DNA of 64,000 nt, from assembly GCF_003313385.1 (NCBI RefSeq), contig NZ_QMHN01000005.1, positions 341,035 to 405,034 on the forward strand, in the 5' to 3' direction. The position numbers were made by a program, and so were the translations under genes. The notes below the pieces were generated by a model that made no database searches, was not told the origin of the DNA, and saw only the letters and a program-made list of their open reading frames with translations. Shown here piece by piece: positions 8,469 to 18,002 of this stretch. The DNA is from Pedobacter chitinilyticus. Its GTDB lineage: Bacteria; Bacteroidota; Bacteroidia; Sphingobacteriales; Sphingobacteriaceae. The first letter of the stretch is position 1. The number at the start of each line of letters is the position of its first letter.

Positions 8469-11400
8469 ATGTATAGAAATTACACCAAAATTCTATGTAG
8501 GCATTTTGGCTACCTACCAAAATTTTTATTGATCATGAAATTAGTTACAGTGATATTGCTTGTTTCCTTTCTTCAAGTAAGCGCTGCTACCTACGGGCAG
8601 TTGGTAACTATTAAAGAAAAGAAGGCAACTTTAGAGAAAGTTATTAAGGAAATTAAAAAGCAAGCGGGCTACGACGTGCTGGTATCTACCGACAAAATGA
8701 AGAGTAGTACGGTTGTTAATGCAGGTTTCAATAACATTTCCGTAGAGCAGGTAATGGATAAAATCCTTTCTGGAAAAGACTTAACATATTCCATTGAAGA
8801 TAAAACCATTCTCATCAAGCCTCGAGAAAAATCATTCATAGAGAAAATTGTTGACTACTTCGCTGCTGTTAAAGTTACCGGTGTTGTAAAAGACAAAAAA
8901 GATGGCTTACCGATGCCTGGAGTAACTGTTACTATTAAAGGTACTAACACTACAGTAATTACCAATGATAAAGGTGAATACCAAATTACGGCGCCAGAAG
9001 ATGCAGTTTTGGTTTTCAGATTCATTGGTTACAAAACAATGGAGATTGGTATCAACGGCAGAACCAAGATAGATTTATCTATTGAAGAAGATGCTAGTGA
9101 ACTGAAAGAAGTGAATATTGTATCTACTGGATTTCAGAATATCAATAAAAAGCTATTTACAGGCTCTGCTACCAGTATTAAAGGTAGCGATGTAAAGCAA
9201 GATGGTATTATTGATGTTAGCCGTATGTTGGAAGGTAAAGTTGCGGGTGTTTCCGTTCAAAACGTTTCGGGTACATTCGGTACAGCACCTAAAATTCGTG
9301 TCCGTGGAGCAACTTCAATTTCAGGAGAGAACAAGCCTTTATGGGTAGTTGATGGAATTGTGTTGGAAGATATTGTGAACATTTCTAATGACCAGCTTTC
9401 AAGTGGTGATGCTTTAACCTTGCTAGGTTCGTCTGTTGCAGGTATCAATGCAGATGATATTGAGAGCTTTAACATCTTGAAGGATGCTTCGGCAACGGCA
9501 CTTTACGGCGCAAGGGCCATGAATGGTGTGGTGGTAATTACTACAAAAAAGGGTAGAGCGGGAAATAATAACATTTCTTATAGTGGTAATTATTCTACCT
9601 TTTTAAAACCTTCGTACGACCAATATAATATCATGAATTCTGCTGATCAAATGTCGGTATACGCTGAGGTTTTGAGAAAAGGAGGCTTAGATGCCAATAT
9701 TGTAAATGGCAAAAACGGAGGAGTGTTTGTAAAGTTGTACGAGCAAATGAATCTATACAATTCTACTACTGGCCAATTTGGAGTAGAAAACACACCAGAA
9801 GGTAGAGCGGCTTTTTTACAAAAATATGCTAGAGCTAATACAGACTGGTTTGATTTGCTTTTCAGAAATTCTTTTGTTCAAGAGCATTCGCTTTCATTCA
9901 CTTCTGGTTCAGATAAATCACAACATTACTTTTCTTTAGGATATTACGATGATAATGGTTGGAGTATCGCCGATAAAGTGAAACGTTATACCATGAACAT
10001 CAGGGGTAATTATAACATTTCGCCAAAAGTAACTGCAGGTATTTTAGCAACAGGCGCTTACAGACAACAGCGTGCACCAGGTACATTGGGACGTACAAAT
10101 AATGTGGTCGAAGGTAAATACGAAAGAGATTTTGATATTAATCCGTTCAGCTACGCGCTAAATACTACACGTACCATGCGTATGTATGACGATAATGGTA
10201 ATCTGGAATACTATAAACTTAACTACGCACCCTTTAACATCAAAAATGAAAGCGAGAATAATTATATCGATTTAGATATGTTGGATTTGAAGGTACAAGG
10301 TGAGTTGAATTACAAATTCTTAAAAGGATTTGAATTTAAATCATTAGGGTCAATGCGTTATGTAAAAACAACAAGAGAACATAAAATTACCGAGTATGCA
10401 AATATGGCTTTAGCTTACAGGTATGCTCCAAATTCAACCATTAGAGAAGGTAATATTTTCTTTTATAGGGATCCAGATAAACCACAAGAAGTAGAAAAAA
10501 TATCAGTTTTGCCGCAAGGGGGGTTTTACAATAGAAATGATGACAATTTATTGAACTTCAATGTGAGAAACCAAATTCAATACGACAAAACTATTGGAGA
10601 TCATACTCTTGGTGGTTTCATTGGACAAGAACTCAAATTTACAAATAGACAAAATAGCTTCAATAATGGTTACGGTTATCAATATGATAAAGGCGGCGTA
10701 CCATTTACGGACTACAGAATAATTAAGATGCTGTTAGAGGCAAACTATAATTATTTTGGCATGGATCGTTATTACGACAGATTTGCAGCATTCTTCGCAA
10801 ATGCCAGTTATGCCTATAAATCAAAATATGTCATTAACGGGACGTTCAGATATGATGGAAGTAATAGGATGGGAGAATCTAGAACTGCGAGATGGTTGCC
10901 TACTTGGACGGTAAGTGGCGCTTGGAATGCGTCTGAAGAAGACTTTATCAAGAATATCGAACAAATTTCCTACTTGAAATTAAGAACTGGTTATGGTTTA
11001 ACAGCTAGTATGGGTAATGCTAGAAACTCTTCTATTTTATTGACCAACAGCACCACCCTACGTCCTAGATTGTCGGAGGTAGAATCAAGAATAGTATTGG
11101 ATGGTTTGGAAAACTCCGAATTAACCTGGGAAAAGCAATATGAGTTTAACGCAGGTTTAGATTTGGGCCTATTCAAAGATAAATTATCAATCAATGTTGA
11201 TTTTTATAACAGGAATGGATTTGATTTAATCGGTCCTTTTCGTACTTCAGGTATTGGAGGCGAATTTACAAAGTATGCAAACTATGCAGATATGCAATCA
11301 AGAGGTGTTGAGTTTACCGTAAGTGGTAGAGTTGGAAATCCAAATGGTTTACAATACACTCCAACATTTACTTTTGGCTATAATAAGAGTAAAATTATTA

Positions 11401-12125
11401 ACCTAAAAAATACTGCTCGAATTTATGATTTAGTAAGACCAGAAGGCGGTGCTTTAGAAGGTGGTCCTGTGAGAGGATTGTATTCGATCAATTTTCAAGG
11501 TTTAAATTATTTGGGTGTTCCTTCTTTTGTTGACGAAAACGGAAATGTATCCAACAGTGTTTACGTTCAAAGTCAAAATCCAGCTTATTTAACTTACGAA
11601 GGATCAGTAGAGCCGTTGATTACAGGAGGTTTAACCAATACCATCAAGTATAAAAACTTTGTACTTACCGCATTTGTGTCTTACCAAACAGGTAATAAAA
11701 TTAGATTGAATAACGCTTATTCTGCCAATTACGATGATACTGATGCGATGCCAAGAGAGTTTTTGGATAGATGGACCTTGCCGCTTGATGAGAAAGTAGT
11801 CAACAGCCCATCGATAGGAGATTATTTGTTAAGAAAATCACTATCGGGAAGTTATCCTTACACCGCGTTTAACTACTCTTCAGAAAGAGTAGCCGACGGT
11901 TCATTTGTAAGGTTAAAGCAAGTTTCTCTTAGTTATAATTTGCCACAAATGTTGATGAAAAAAATAGGGCTAAACAGTGCATCTATTAAATTACAGGGCA
12001 ATAATATCTGGCTAATCTATGCAGATAAAAAACTAAAAGGACAAGATCCTGAATTCTTTGCTTCGGGTGGTGTAGCTATACCAGTTCCGAGACAATACAC
12101 ATTATCATTAAAAATTGGAATATAA
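8469..12125 (+). CDS. SusC/RagA-family TonB-linked outer membrane transporter with STN domain
   Basis: 1218 aa. A long signal region (to about residue 43, ending YGQ) is followed by an STN secretin/TonB domain (about 45-110), which communicates with FecR, a carboxypeptidase-regulatory-like domain (about 135-215; GVVKDKKDGLPMPGVTV), a plug (about 220-350) containing the SusC signature GARAMNGVVVITTKKG, and a 22-strand-type barrel to the C-terminus. It imports an unidentified substrate together with the SusD downstream. The ATG at 8469 is chosen because the positively charged leader before MKLVTVILL is typical of this family; the ATG at 8535 is the alternative. The stop lies 10 bases before the SusD start. 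Confidence 0.95.
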   Translation: MYRNYTKILCRHFGYLPKFLLIMKLVTVILLVSFLQVSAATYGQLVTIKEKKATLEKVIKEIKKQAGYDVLVSTDKMKSSTVVNAGFNNISVEQVMDKILSGKDLTYSIEDKTILIKPREKSFIEKIVDYFAAVKVTGVVKDKKDGLPMPGVTVTIKGTNTTVITNDKGEYQITAPEDAVLVFRFIGYKTMEIGINGRTKIDLSIEEDASELKEVNIVSTGFQNINKKLFTGSATSIKGSDVKQDGIIDVSRMLEGKVAGVSVQNVSGTFGTAPKIRVRGATSISGENKPLWVVDGIVLEDIVNISNDQLSSGDALTLLGSSVAGINADDIESFNILKDASATALYGARAMNGVVVITTKKGRAGNNNISYSGNYSTFLKPSYDQYNIMNSADQMSVYAEVLRKGGLDANIVNGKNGGVFVKLYEQMNLYNSTTGQFGVENTPEGRAAFLQKYARANTDWFDLLFRNSFVQEHSLSFTSGSDKSQHYFSLGYYDDNGWSIADKVKRYTMNIRGNYNISPKVTAGILATGAYRQQRAPGTLGRTNNVVEGKYERDFDINPFSYALNTTRTMRMYDDNGNLEYYKLNYAPFNIKNESENNYIDLDMLDLKVQGELNYKFLKGFEFKSLGSMRYVKTTREHKITEYANMALAYRYAPNSTIREGNIFFYRDPDKPQEVEKISVLPQGGFYNRNDDNLLNFNVRNQIQYDKTIGDHTLGGFIGQELKFTNRQNSFNNGYGYQYDKGGVPFTDYRIIKMLLEANYNYFGMDRYYDRFAAFFANASYAYKSKYVINGTFRYDGSNRMGESRTARWLPTWTVSGAWNASEEDFIKNIEQISYLKLRTGYGLTASMGNARNSSILLTNSTTLRPRLSEVESRIVLDGLENSELTWEKQYEFNAGLDLGLFKDKLSINVDFYNRNGFDLIGPFRTSGIGGEFTKYANYADMQSRGVEFTVSGRVGNPNGLQYTPTFTFGYNKSKIINLKNTARIYDLVRPEGGALEGGPVRGLYSINFQGLNYLGVPSFVDENGNVSNSVYVQSQNPAYLTYEGSVEPLITGGLTNTIKYKNFVLTAFVSYQTGNKIRLNNAYSANYDDTDAMPREFLDRWTLPLDEKVVNSPSIGDYLLRKSLSGSYPYTAFNYSSERVADGSFVRLKQVSLSYNLPQMLMKKIGLNSASIKLQGNNIWLIYADKKLKGQDPEFFASGGVAIPVPRQYTLSLKIGI

Positions 12126-12135
12126 AAGCATAGTC

Positions 12136-13584
12136 ATGAAAAAATTATTTAGTTATATACTTACAGTCGGCTTTATTGTTTCCACAACAGGTTGTAAGAA
12201 ATTTTTAGAGCATGCGCCTGATCAGAGAACCCAATTAAATAGTCCACAAAAAGTCTCTGAATTATTAGTAACAGCTTATAGTGGTGGTAACTACGTTTTA
12301 GCTGCCGAATCGATGTCTGATAATGTTTCTTTTGTAAACGCTACCGGAAATAACGTGCCAGCCAATTACGATTCTTATTTTTGGAACGATATCAGAGCTA
12401 TTAATCAGGATTCTCCAACATACTTTTGGACAAGTACCTATAGAGCGATTTCTGCAGCTAACCAAGCTTTAGATGCGATAAAGAAAGCAGCTGATCCAGA
12501 GAATTATCAAGCACAAAAGGGAGAAGCTTTAGTGGCTAGAGCCTATGCTCATTTGATGTTGGCTATATTTTTCTCGAAACCTTATGATAAAACAACATCT
12601 GAAACAGACATGGGGATACCTTATGTTACCGAGCCAGAAAATGTTGTACTAAAAAACTATGAGCGTAAATCTGTAGAATATACCTATGATCAAATCCAAA
12701 AAGATCTTGACGAGGGAATTCCATTGATTAAAGATAATGCTTATACAGTGCCAGCTTATCACTTCACCAAGAAAGCTGCTTATGCACTTGCTGCACGCTT
12801 TTATCTGTTTAAAAAGAATTATGATAAAGTAATAGAATGTGCCAACCTAGCATTTCCAGCCAATAATTTTGCTGATAACCTAAAGCCTTGGCCATCTTAT
12901 GCTAGCATGCCAAGTAGTACGGAAGTAGGAACTGCTTTTACAACAGCTTCTACACCAGGTAACTTGTTGCTGGTACAAACTACATCATGGTTAAATAGAT
13001 ATTATAACAGGGCAATTTTTGCTTTTTCTCAAAATCGTTTAAATAGCATTACGGCTCCAATGGGGATCAGCTTTTCAGCATACAGGAAGTTCTCCTTCTC
13101 TAGCACTTATTATTTTGTGCCTAAGTATGCAGAACATTTTGTGAGAACCAGCATTAATGCAAGCACTGGTGTGGCTTATATCATGCAGCCATCTTTAACT
13201 ACTGAAGAATTACTGTTGAACAGAGCGGAGGCTTATATCATGAAAGGACTTTACGCAAATGGCGTAGCTGATATCAATACACTTTTGAGTAAACGAATTA
13301 CTAATTACACTTCAGCCAATGGTGTAACCGATAAAAAAGTAAAAGATTACTACAGTAATTTGCCTGATGAAAAGGCCATGTACACCAATGCAATTTTAGA
13401 TTTTAGAAGAGCTGAGTTTGTGCACGAGGGCATACGTTGGATGGATATCCTTAGACACAAACTACCAGTTGTCCATGTCTACGAAGATGGATCGTCAAAA
13501 GAATTGAAAGCAGAAGACTTGAGAAGACAATGGCAATTGCCAGATGAAGTTTTGCTTTCAGGAGTACAAAAAAATCCAAGATAA
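12136..13584 (+). CDS. SusD/RagB-family outer membrane lipoprotein
   Basis: 482 aa surface lipoprotein that forms the lid of the SusC channel and captures substrate. Lipobox STTGC with Cys20, then KKFLEHAPDQRT, the usual SusD start. TPR-like helical segments include TYRAISAANQALDAIKK and ALVARAYAHLMLAIFF, and the C-terminal RagB signature ILDFRRAEFVHEGIRWMDI is present. The ATG at 12136 gives a proper lipoprotein signal. A start at 12115 would add seven residues in front of the signal and overlap susC. Family certain; substrate unknown. Confidence 0.94.
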   Translation: MKKLFSYILTVGFIVSTTGCKKFLEHAPDQRTQLNSPQKVSELLVTAYSGGNYVLAAESMSDNVSFVNATGNNVPANYDSYFWNDIRAINQDSPTYFWTSTYRAISAANQALDAIKKAADPENYQAQKGEALVARAYAHLMLAIFFSKPYDKTTSETDMGIPYVTEPENVVLKNYERKSVEYTYDQIQKDLDEGIPLIKDNAYTVPAYHFTKKAAYALAARFYLFKKNYDKVIECANLAFPANNFADNLKPWPSYASMPSSTEVGTAFTTASTPGNLLLVQTTSWLNRYYNRAIFAFSQNRLNSITAPMGISFSAYRKFSFSSTYYFVPKYAEHFVRTSINASTGVAYIMQPSLTTEELLLNRAEAYIMKGLYANGVADINTLLSKRITNYTSANGVTDKKVKDYYSNLPDEKAMYTNAILDFRRAEFVHEGIRWMDILRHKLPVVHVYEDGSSKELKAEDLRRQWQLPDEVLLSGVQKNPR

Positions 13585-13602
13585 CATAAAGCGTAATTAA
13601 AC

Positions 13603-14919
13603 ATGAAAAAAATAGGAATTTTACTTACGGCTATTGCGTTATTAATGTTTGGCTGTAAAAAAACTGAAAATTTAGATAGGGAAATTGTTGGATTAGGCGG
13701 AGATACTTGGCCTAAAACTGGACTCGATACCTGGCTTTACGATACCTTTACCAAACCCTACAATATAGCGGTTAAATACCGTTGGGATGGTACAGAACAA
13801 GACCCAAATTTCACATTAGTTCCGCCCAAGGCAGAAAATGTAAAACCATTAATGGAAATGGTAAATACAGCATGGGTTCAACCATATGTAGATTTAATGG
13901 GAGCAGATTTTATCAGGACTTATGCTCCAAAGAACTATGTATTAATAGGAAGTGTTCGTTATAATTCTGGAGGTACTGTTACCCTAGGAGAAGCTGGAGG
14001 CGGAATTAAAATCACCTTGTTTAATGTAAATAACTATGATGCTGCAAATAGATCAGTATCAAAGAGGATATTAAAAACAATTCATCACGAATTTTCTCAT
14101 ATTCTGCATCAAACGGTGATGTTCCAAAAAGAGTACCAATACATTACACCGAGTGGTTATACCGCAGATTGGAACAATGCTTCAGGTTTTTATAACAAAG
14201 GATTTATTTCTCAATATGCACAGGCGGCTCCAGAAGAAGATTTTGTAGAAATGATTTCTCTGATCATTACCGAAGGTAAGAATGGATTTGAAGTGTTGAC
14301 CAGAAATATTACCGATGCTACGGCATTGGCAAATGTACGCCAAAAGCAAACCATGGTAACTGCTTATCTAAAGCAAACTTGGAATGTTGATATTGAGAGT
14401 ATCCAAGCAAAAGTACAAGCGGCATTAAACCAAAGAGCACCTGAAAGTGCTGGAGATTATTTTGCATTTGGAACAGATAAATTGCCAATTTTAACCATTG
14501 ATCCAGTGGCAAACCCAGGCATGTCTGCACCTTTCATCACCGTTTACGACCAAACTTCAACAGGTTTGGCTAGTGTTGGTGGAGCTGGTAGGATATTAGA
14601 CCAAATGGCATTAATCCGTACTTCTGCTACTCAAACCACCCTAAGGTTATATTATAGAAATACATCAGGTTCGGCATTTACTGCAGACTTTATCTATAAT
14701 GTTACCAATAATGCCAATGGTACGTTTTCTTTAACCTATGCTTCTAGAGACGCTAACGCAGATGTAATCGCTTCGGGTGTAACGAGTATGACCAACTTCT
14801 TGGCAGGAAAGCAATTTGGCGTGAAGTACTACTATAATGCCAACAATACCAAGCAGTATACAGGTATTTACGATTTTAACAATCAAGGTACTTATATGTA
14901 TGGGTTTTTATCATATTAA
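13603..14919 (+). CDS. Substrate-import-associated zinc metallohydrolase lipoprotein
   Basis: 438 aa lipoprotein (Cys18 in FGCKK). A HExxH zinc motif is at residues 162-166 (TIHHEFSHILHQ), and an acidic EEDFVE segment near residues 211-216 may supply the third ligand. This matches the family of putative zinc metallohydrolase lipoproteins encoded next to SusC/D pairs; the substrate is not known. The gene lies 18 bases after susD. The C-terminal part (about residues 323-438) resembles the C-terminus of the next protein (GAGR, YRN, ADF, YG-LS positions), which suggests a common accessory module. No HExxH protein elsewhere in the window resembles it. Confidence 0.82.
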   Translation: MKKIGILLTAIALLMFGCKKTENLDREIVGLGGDTWPKTGLDTWLYDTFTKPYNIAVKYRWDGTEQDPNFTLVPPKAENVKPLMEMVNTAWVQPYVDLMGADFIRTYAPKNYVLIGSVRYNSGGTVTLGEAGGGIKITLFNVNNYDAANRSVSKRILKTIHHEFSHILHQTVMFQKEYQYITPSGYTADWNNASGFYNKGFISQYAQAAPEEDFVEMISLIITEGKNGFEVLTRNITDATALANVRQKQTMVTAYLKQTWNVDIESIQAKVQAALNQRAPESAGDYFAFGTDKLPILTIDPVANPGMSAPFITVYDQTSTGLASVGGAGRILDQMALIRTSATQTTLRLYYRNTSGSAFTADFIYNVTNNANGTFSLTYASRDANADVIASGVTSMTNFLAGKQFGVKYYYNANNTKQYTGIYDFNNQGTYMYGFLSY

Positions 14920-14928
14920 TTTTTTGAA

Positions 14929-16245
14929 ATGAAAAAGCAACTTATTTATATAGCGCTTGCCATGTTAGGTTTCGTGGTAGGCTGTAAGAAAGATGAAGAT
15001 CCAAAACTGGAAGATCCCGATAAAAGAATTGCTGCAGAGTTGGTCGCAAAACAAGCCGACCTACTTTCCGCTCCTAATGGTTGGAGAGCAACAATTTATC
15101 CGAAAGGAGGCAAAGGTTTCATGTACTATTTGAAATTTAATGCTGATGGAACCGTAAAAATGCTTTCAGATTTTAATACAACTACTTCAACCGTTTTAGC
15201 TGAAAGTACGTATAGGTTAAAAGCATTAATGAGGCCAACTTTAATTTTTGATGGCTATAGTTATATCCATTTGCCAGCAGACCCAAACGGGTCGGTGAGT
15301 GGGGGCAATAATGCTACAGGTTTGGCTTCAGATTTTGAATTTGCATTCACAAAAACAACAGCAGACAGTATCTATTTTGATGGTATATTTAATGGCAATA
15401 AGTTTAACATGTCTAAACTGACTGCTGCGGACGAACAAAAGTTTCTGGCAGGCGCCTTAAAGCCATTTATTGATGATGCAACGGCGGCCACTTCTAATAA
15501 AATTCTTTTTATTCTATTGGATGGAAAACAAATTCCAGTGTCTATTTCGGTTTCAAATAAGTCGATTAACATTGCGGGTAAAACTAGCTCACCTTTTGTA
15601 TTTAAGTTAGATGGTTTAGAACTAAAATCACCACTTAAAATCAATAACTATACCTTTGACCGTGTGTATTGGGACGATGTGAATAAGCAATTTTATTTCT
15701 TAAACGGAACTACTAAAATTATTATTGAAGTTTCGTTGTCACCATTACCTCTAGAAGAAACACCTGAGCTACATACTTTGTTAGCCAGCCGCTGGAATTC
15801 ATTGTTAATTAACGTGAGTACAATGCCTGACCAATCAGCAACGTTTAAAACAGCTTATAATACTGCAAATACCAGCTTAGGTACGTTAGGCAACGCTGGA
15901 AGATATATAGAATATATCACCATTTTGTTTAATACTAATGGCACCATCAACTTCCAAATCAGGTATAGAAATCCTTCAAGTCCAAACTCATTCTTCTTGG
16001 CTGATTTCAATTATACTATGAACCTAAATGCCACTACAGGTGTAGCTACTTTTACACAATTGGGTACGCCTTCGGGGAATGCCGCTACCATAGCTACTTA
16101 CGTGGTTGCGTTGAGGAATTACATTGCTAATAATTCGTTTAAGATTGCTTATATCTCTGCGGCAGCTCCAGCTGGGGCCAAAGTGGGAGGCTTCTTAGGC
16201 CAAAGCAATCCTGCATCGTTTTTCTATGGAACGCTCAGTCAGTAG
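14929..16245 (+). CDS. DUF4302 lipoprotein of the SusCD locus
   Basis: 438 aa lipoprotein (Cys19 in VGCKK). The N-terminal half has DUF4302 features: RIAAELVAKQADLLSAPNGW, then MYYLKFNADGTVKMLSDF. The role of DUF4302 proteins is unknown; they recur beside SusC/D and the zinc metallohydrolase. Residues about 318-438 align by eye with the end of the upstream metallohydrolase: GNAGRY/GGAGRI, RYRN/YYRN, ADFNY/ADFIY, FYGTLS/MYGFLS. It is the last gene of the locus, with a strong terminator 32 bases downstream. Probably surface-exposed or outer-membrane attached, by inference from its lipoprotein signal and neighbours. Confidence 0.82.
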   Translation: MKKQLIYIALAMLGFVVGCKKDEDPKLEDPDKRIAAELVAKQADLLSAPNGWRATIYPKGGKGFMYYLKFNADGTVKMLSDFNTTTSTVLAESTYRLKALMRPTLIFDGYSYIHLPADPNGSVSGGNNATGLASDFEFAFTKTTADSIYFDGIFNGNKFNMSKLTAADEQKFLAGALKPFIDDATAATSNKILFILLDGKQIPVSISVSNKSINIAGKTSSPFVFKLDGLELKSPLKINNYTFDRVYWDDVNKQFYFLNGTTKIIIEVSLSPLPLEETPELHTLLASRWNSLLINVSTMPDQSATFKTAYNTANTSLGTLGNAGRYIEYITILFNTNGTINFQIRYRNPSSPNSFFLADFNYTMNLNATTGVATFTQLGTPSGNAATIATYVVALRNYIANNSFKIAYISAAAPAGAKVGGFLGQSNPASFFYGTLSQ

Positions 16246-16276
16246 AGGATCTTGTGAGTTAGATTAATAGTTAATT

Positions 16277-16309
16277 AAAACAGCCTGGTGAATAGCCAGG
16301 CTGTTTTTT
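16277..16309 (+). terminator. Terminator of the SusCD locus
   Basis: CAGCCTGG at 16281-16288 pairs perfectly with CCAGGCTG at 16296-16303, flanked by AAAA upstream and T6 downstream. The loop is 7 nt. It marks the end of the sigma/FecR/SusCD locus. Confidence 0.9.
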
Positions 16310-16371
16310 AAAATCATAATTATTTATAACAACTTTATATTAACCTTTTATTTAAATTAACTGTAAATCGT

Positions 16372-17430
16372 ATGAAACAGAAACATCTAATTTTTTTCGC
16401 AATTATTGTTACCCTGGTATTACAACTTTCTTGTTCTAAAAATGACAGTCTAATTAGCAACTCTCGTCAAGATGATGTAGTAGGCCTTCAAAATTTTAAA
16501 CCTAATGGCATCTCAACTTCACAAACTGCAAGCTCCTGTTATAACTCATATATAACGAATACCTATAATTCACTTGTACTTGCAGGAACAATTCCGTTTA
16601 CCAATCTGGTAGGTAATGCTTTAGCAAACCTTATACAGGAAGACTATAATAATTATGTTAATTGCTTAATGACGTCGAATCCAGGCAATCCAGGTGGTGG
16701 TGGTGATGAAGAGGTGCCAATAGATAATGGTGGAGATACAGAGGTAAATCAAGAAGTGGATCCTGCCGAAATTTTGTATGCCTTAAATAATATATCTCGT
16801 AATTTTTCAAGTGGACAAAAAACATTTTTGTCAGTACTTAAGCAAGCACATAATTATGCCTTGTCGCAAAATCTGCCATTGTTTACTCCAGAGGAAAGAA
16901 TGCTAGCCATATCAAAATCTATATACACATTGGGGCTAAACAATGTATTCGTGAATACGGGACAGCATGGTGCTTTGGATGGTGATATCTACCATCTTAC
17001 TTTGGGCATCGCGATGTTTGCTGGAAAGATAAAAATGACAACTGATTTGTATAATTATTATATCGCCGAAAGCTCAATAGAATATGTAAATTTTGCAGCA
17101 ACGAGGACTATAGGCTGGATTAGCTTAAAAGCTTCCTCGAGTGATTTGACGCTACAGCCCGCAGATTATACTATATCAATTACAAGTAATTATACATCTG
17201 TAGAATACTATAATAACGAGGCTGATGTATTTAATTTTGTGAGTGATTTGCTTTTTTCAACTCCAATTTACTATAATTCATCAAATGGTAAATTATATTC
17301 AGATGCAAATCATACCACATATGTGCCAAATGGTTTCTATAGATTGCCTAATAGCTTCTCTTCATATGAAAGGAATAACTTTTTGCTATCTATCCAAAAT
17401 GGTCAAGTAGTTGGCCCTTATGGGTTATAA
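16372..17430 (+). CDS. Hypothetical lipoprotein, 352 aa
   Basis: Not recognised. The protein has a lipoprotein signal (LQLSC, Cys21), a short N-terminal domain with two cysteines (near SSCYNSY and YVNCLM, about residues 57 and 99), a Gly/Asp/Glu-rich linker (about 102-125) and a mostly helical C-terminal part rich in Tyr, Asn and Ser. The middle segment FSSGQKTFLSVLKQAHNYA is typical of small uncharacterised Bacteroidota lipoproteins. It is monocistronic: a terminator lies before it (16277-16309) and another after it (17448-17482). The codon use is more AT-rich than that of the oxidase genes, which is compatible with an accessory gene. Confidence 0.7.
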   Translation: MKQKHLIFFAIIVTLVLQLSCSKNDSLISNSRQDDVVGLQNFKPNGISTSQTASSCYNSYITNTYNSLVLAGTIPFTNLVGNALANLIQEDYNNYVNCLMTSNPGNPGGGGDEEVPIDNGGDTEVNQEVDPAEILYALNNISRNFSSGQKTFLSVLKQAHNYALSQNLPLFTPEERMLAISKSIYTLGLNNVFVNTGQHGALDGDIYHLTLGIAMFAGKIKMTTDLYNYYIAESSIEYVNFAATRTIGWISLKASSSDLTLQPADYTISITSNYTSVEYYNNEADVFNFVSDLLFSTPIYYNSSNGKLYSDANHTTYVPNGFYRLPNSFSSYERNNFLLSIQNGQVVGPYGL

Positions 17431-17447
17431 TTTAAGCGATATTCATT

Positions 17448-17482
17448 ATGGCTCTTGAAGTGTAAGTCAAGGGCCATTTTTA
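17448..17482 (+). terminator. Terminator after the 352-aa lipoprotein gene
   Basis: ATGGCTCTTGA at 17448-17458 pairs with TCAAGGGCCAT at 17467-17477 (one G-T pair), and T5 follows. It lies 18 bases after the stop codon and just before the next small gene. Confidence 0.8.
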
Positions 17483-17492
17483 GTTCTTCTTT

Positions 17493-17894
17493 ATGCTCAA
17501 CATTAAATTTAAAAATGCTAGATATCAGTTTGGCACTTATTGGGCAGGTCCAATATTTTTACTGCTGGGCATTTCTTATTTTGTTACTGACCAAACACAC
17601 CACTGGACACATTATGCTTATGTGTTTCTTGGCGTTAGTATCACGCTATTTCTAATTTTCGATAAGCAAGCCGATTATATGACGATTGACAATGAGCAAC
17701 TCATCATAAATGGATTGCTGACGAAGAGAGTTTATTTAAAAGACGTCACTAGTTTCGCAATTAATGGTGATCACCTAAAAATTTTTAAAAATAGCAGCGA
17801 AATAAATATTGATATTTCTTTAATAACCGAAGCATCTCATACAGAACTCATCTCGTTTTTGGAAAAACTCAAGCCAATGGAGTTAAATCATTAG
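17493..17894 (+). CDS. Small membrane protein with PH-like tail
   Basis: 133 aa, not recognised as a named family. Two hydrophobic segments (about residues 16-31 and 40-55) form a hairpin in the membrane. A soluble tail of alternating strands (MTIDNEQLIINGLLTKRVYLKDVTSF, read here as two pieces) and a C-terminal helix follow, the layout of bacterial PH-like domain proteins such as YdbT-type modules. An overlapping frame starting at 17455 covers the same bases but yields no sensible protein. The gene starts 10 bases after the preceding terminator, so a promoter is likely embedded in that region. Confidence 0.6.
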   Translation: MLNIKFKNARYQFGTYWAGPIFLLLGISYFVTDQTHHWTHYAYVFLGVSITLFLIFDKQADYMTIDNEQLIINGLLTKRVYLKDVTSFAINGDHLKIFKNSSEINIDISLITEASHTELISFLEKLKPMELNH

Positions 17895-18002
17895 CTTGGC
17901 ATTAATTCTTGGCCGGTACTATGGTCAAATTTTAATTATTGAAATAGCTATTTCTATTTTAATTACACGATGACGTATTATCGTTTTTACTAAATGAATA
18001 GT

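Noticed and set aside
17455..17655. Alternative 66-residue frame overlapping the small membrane protein at 17493
   Set aside because: Starts within the terminator stem, and the competing frame has two membrane helices and a longer conserved-looking tail.
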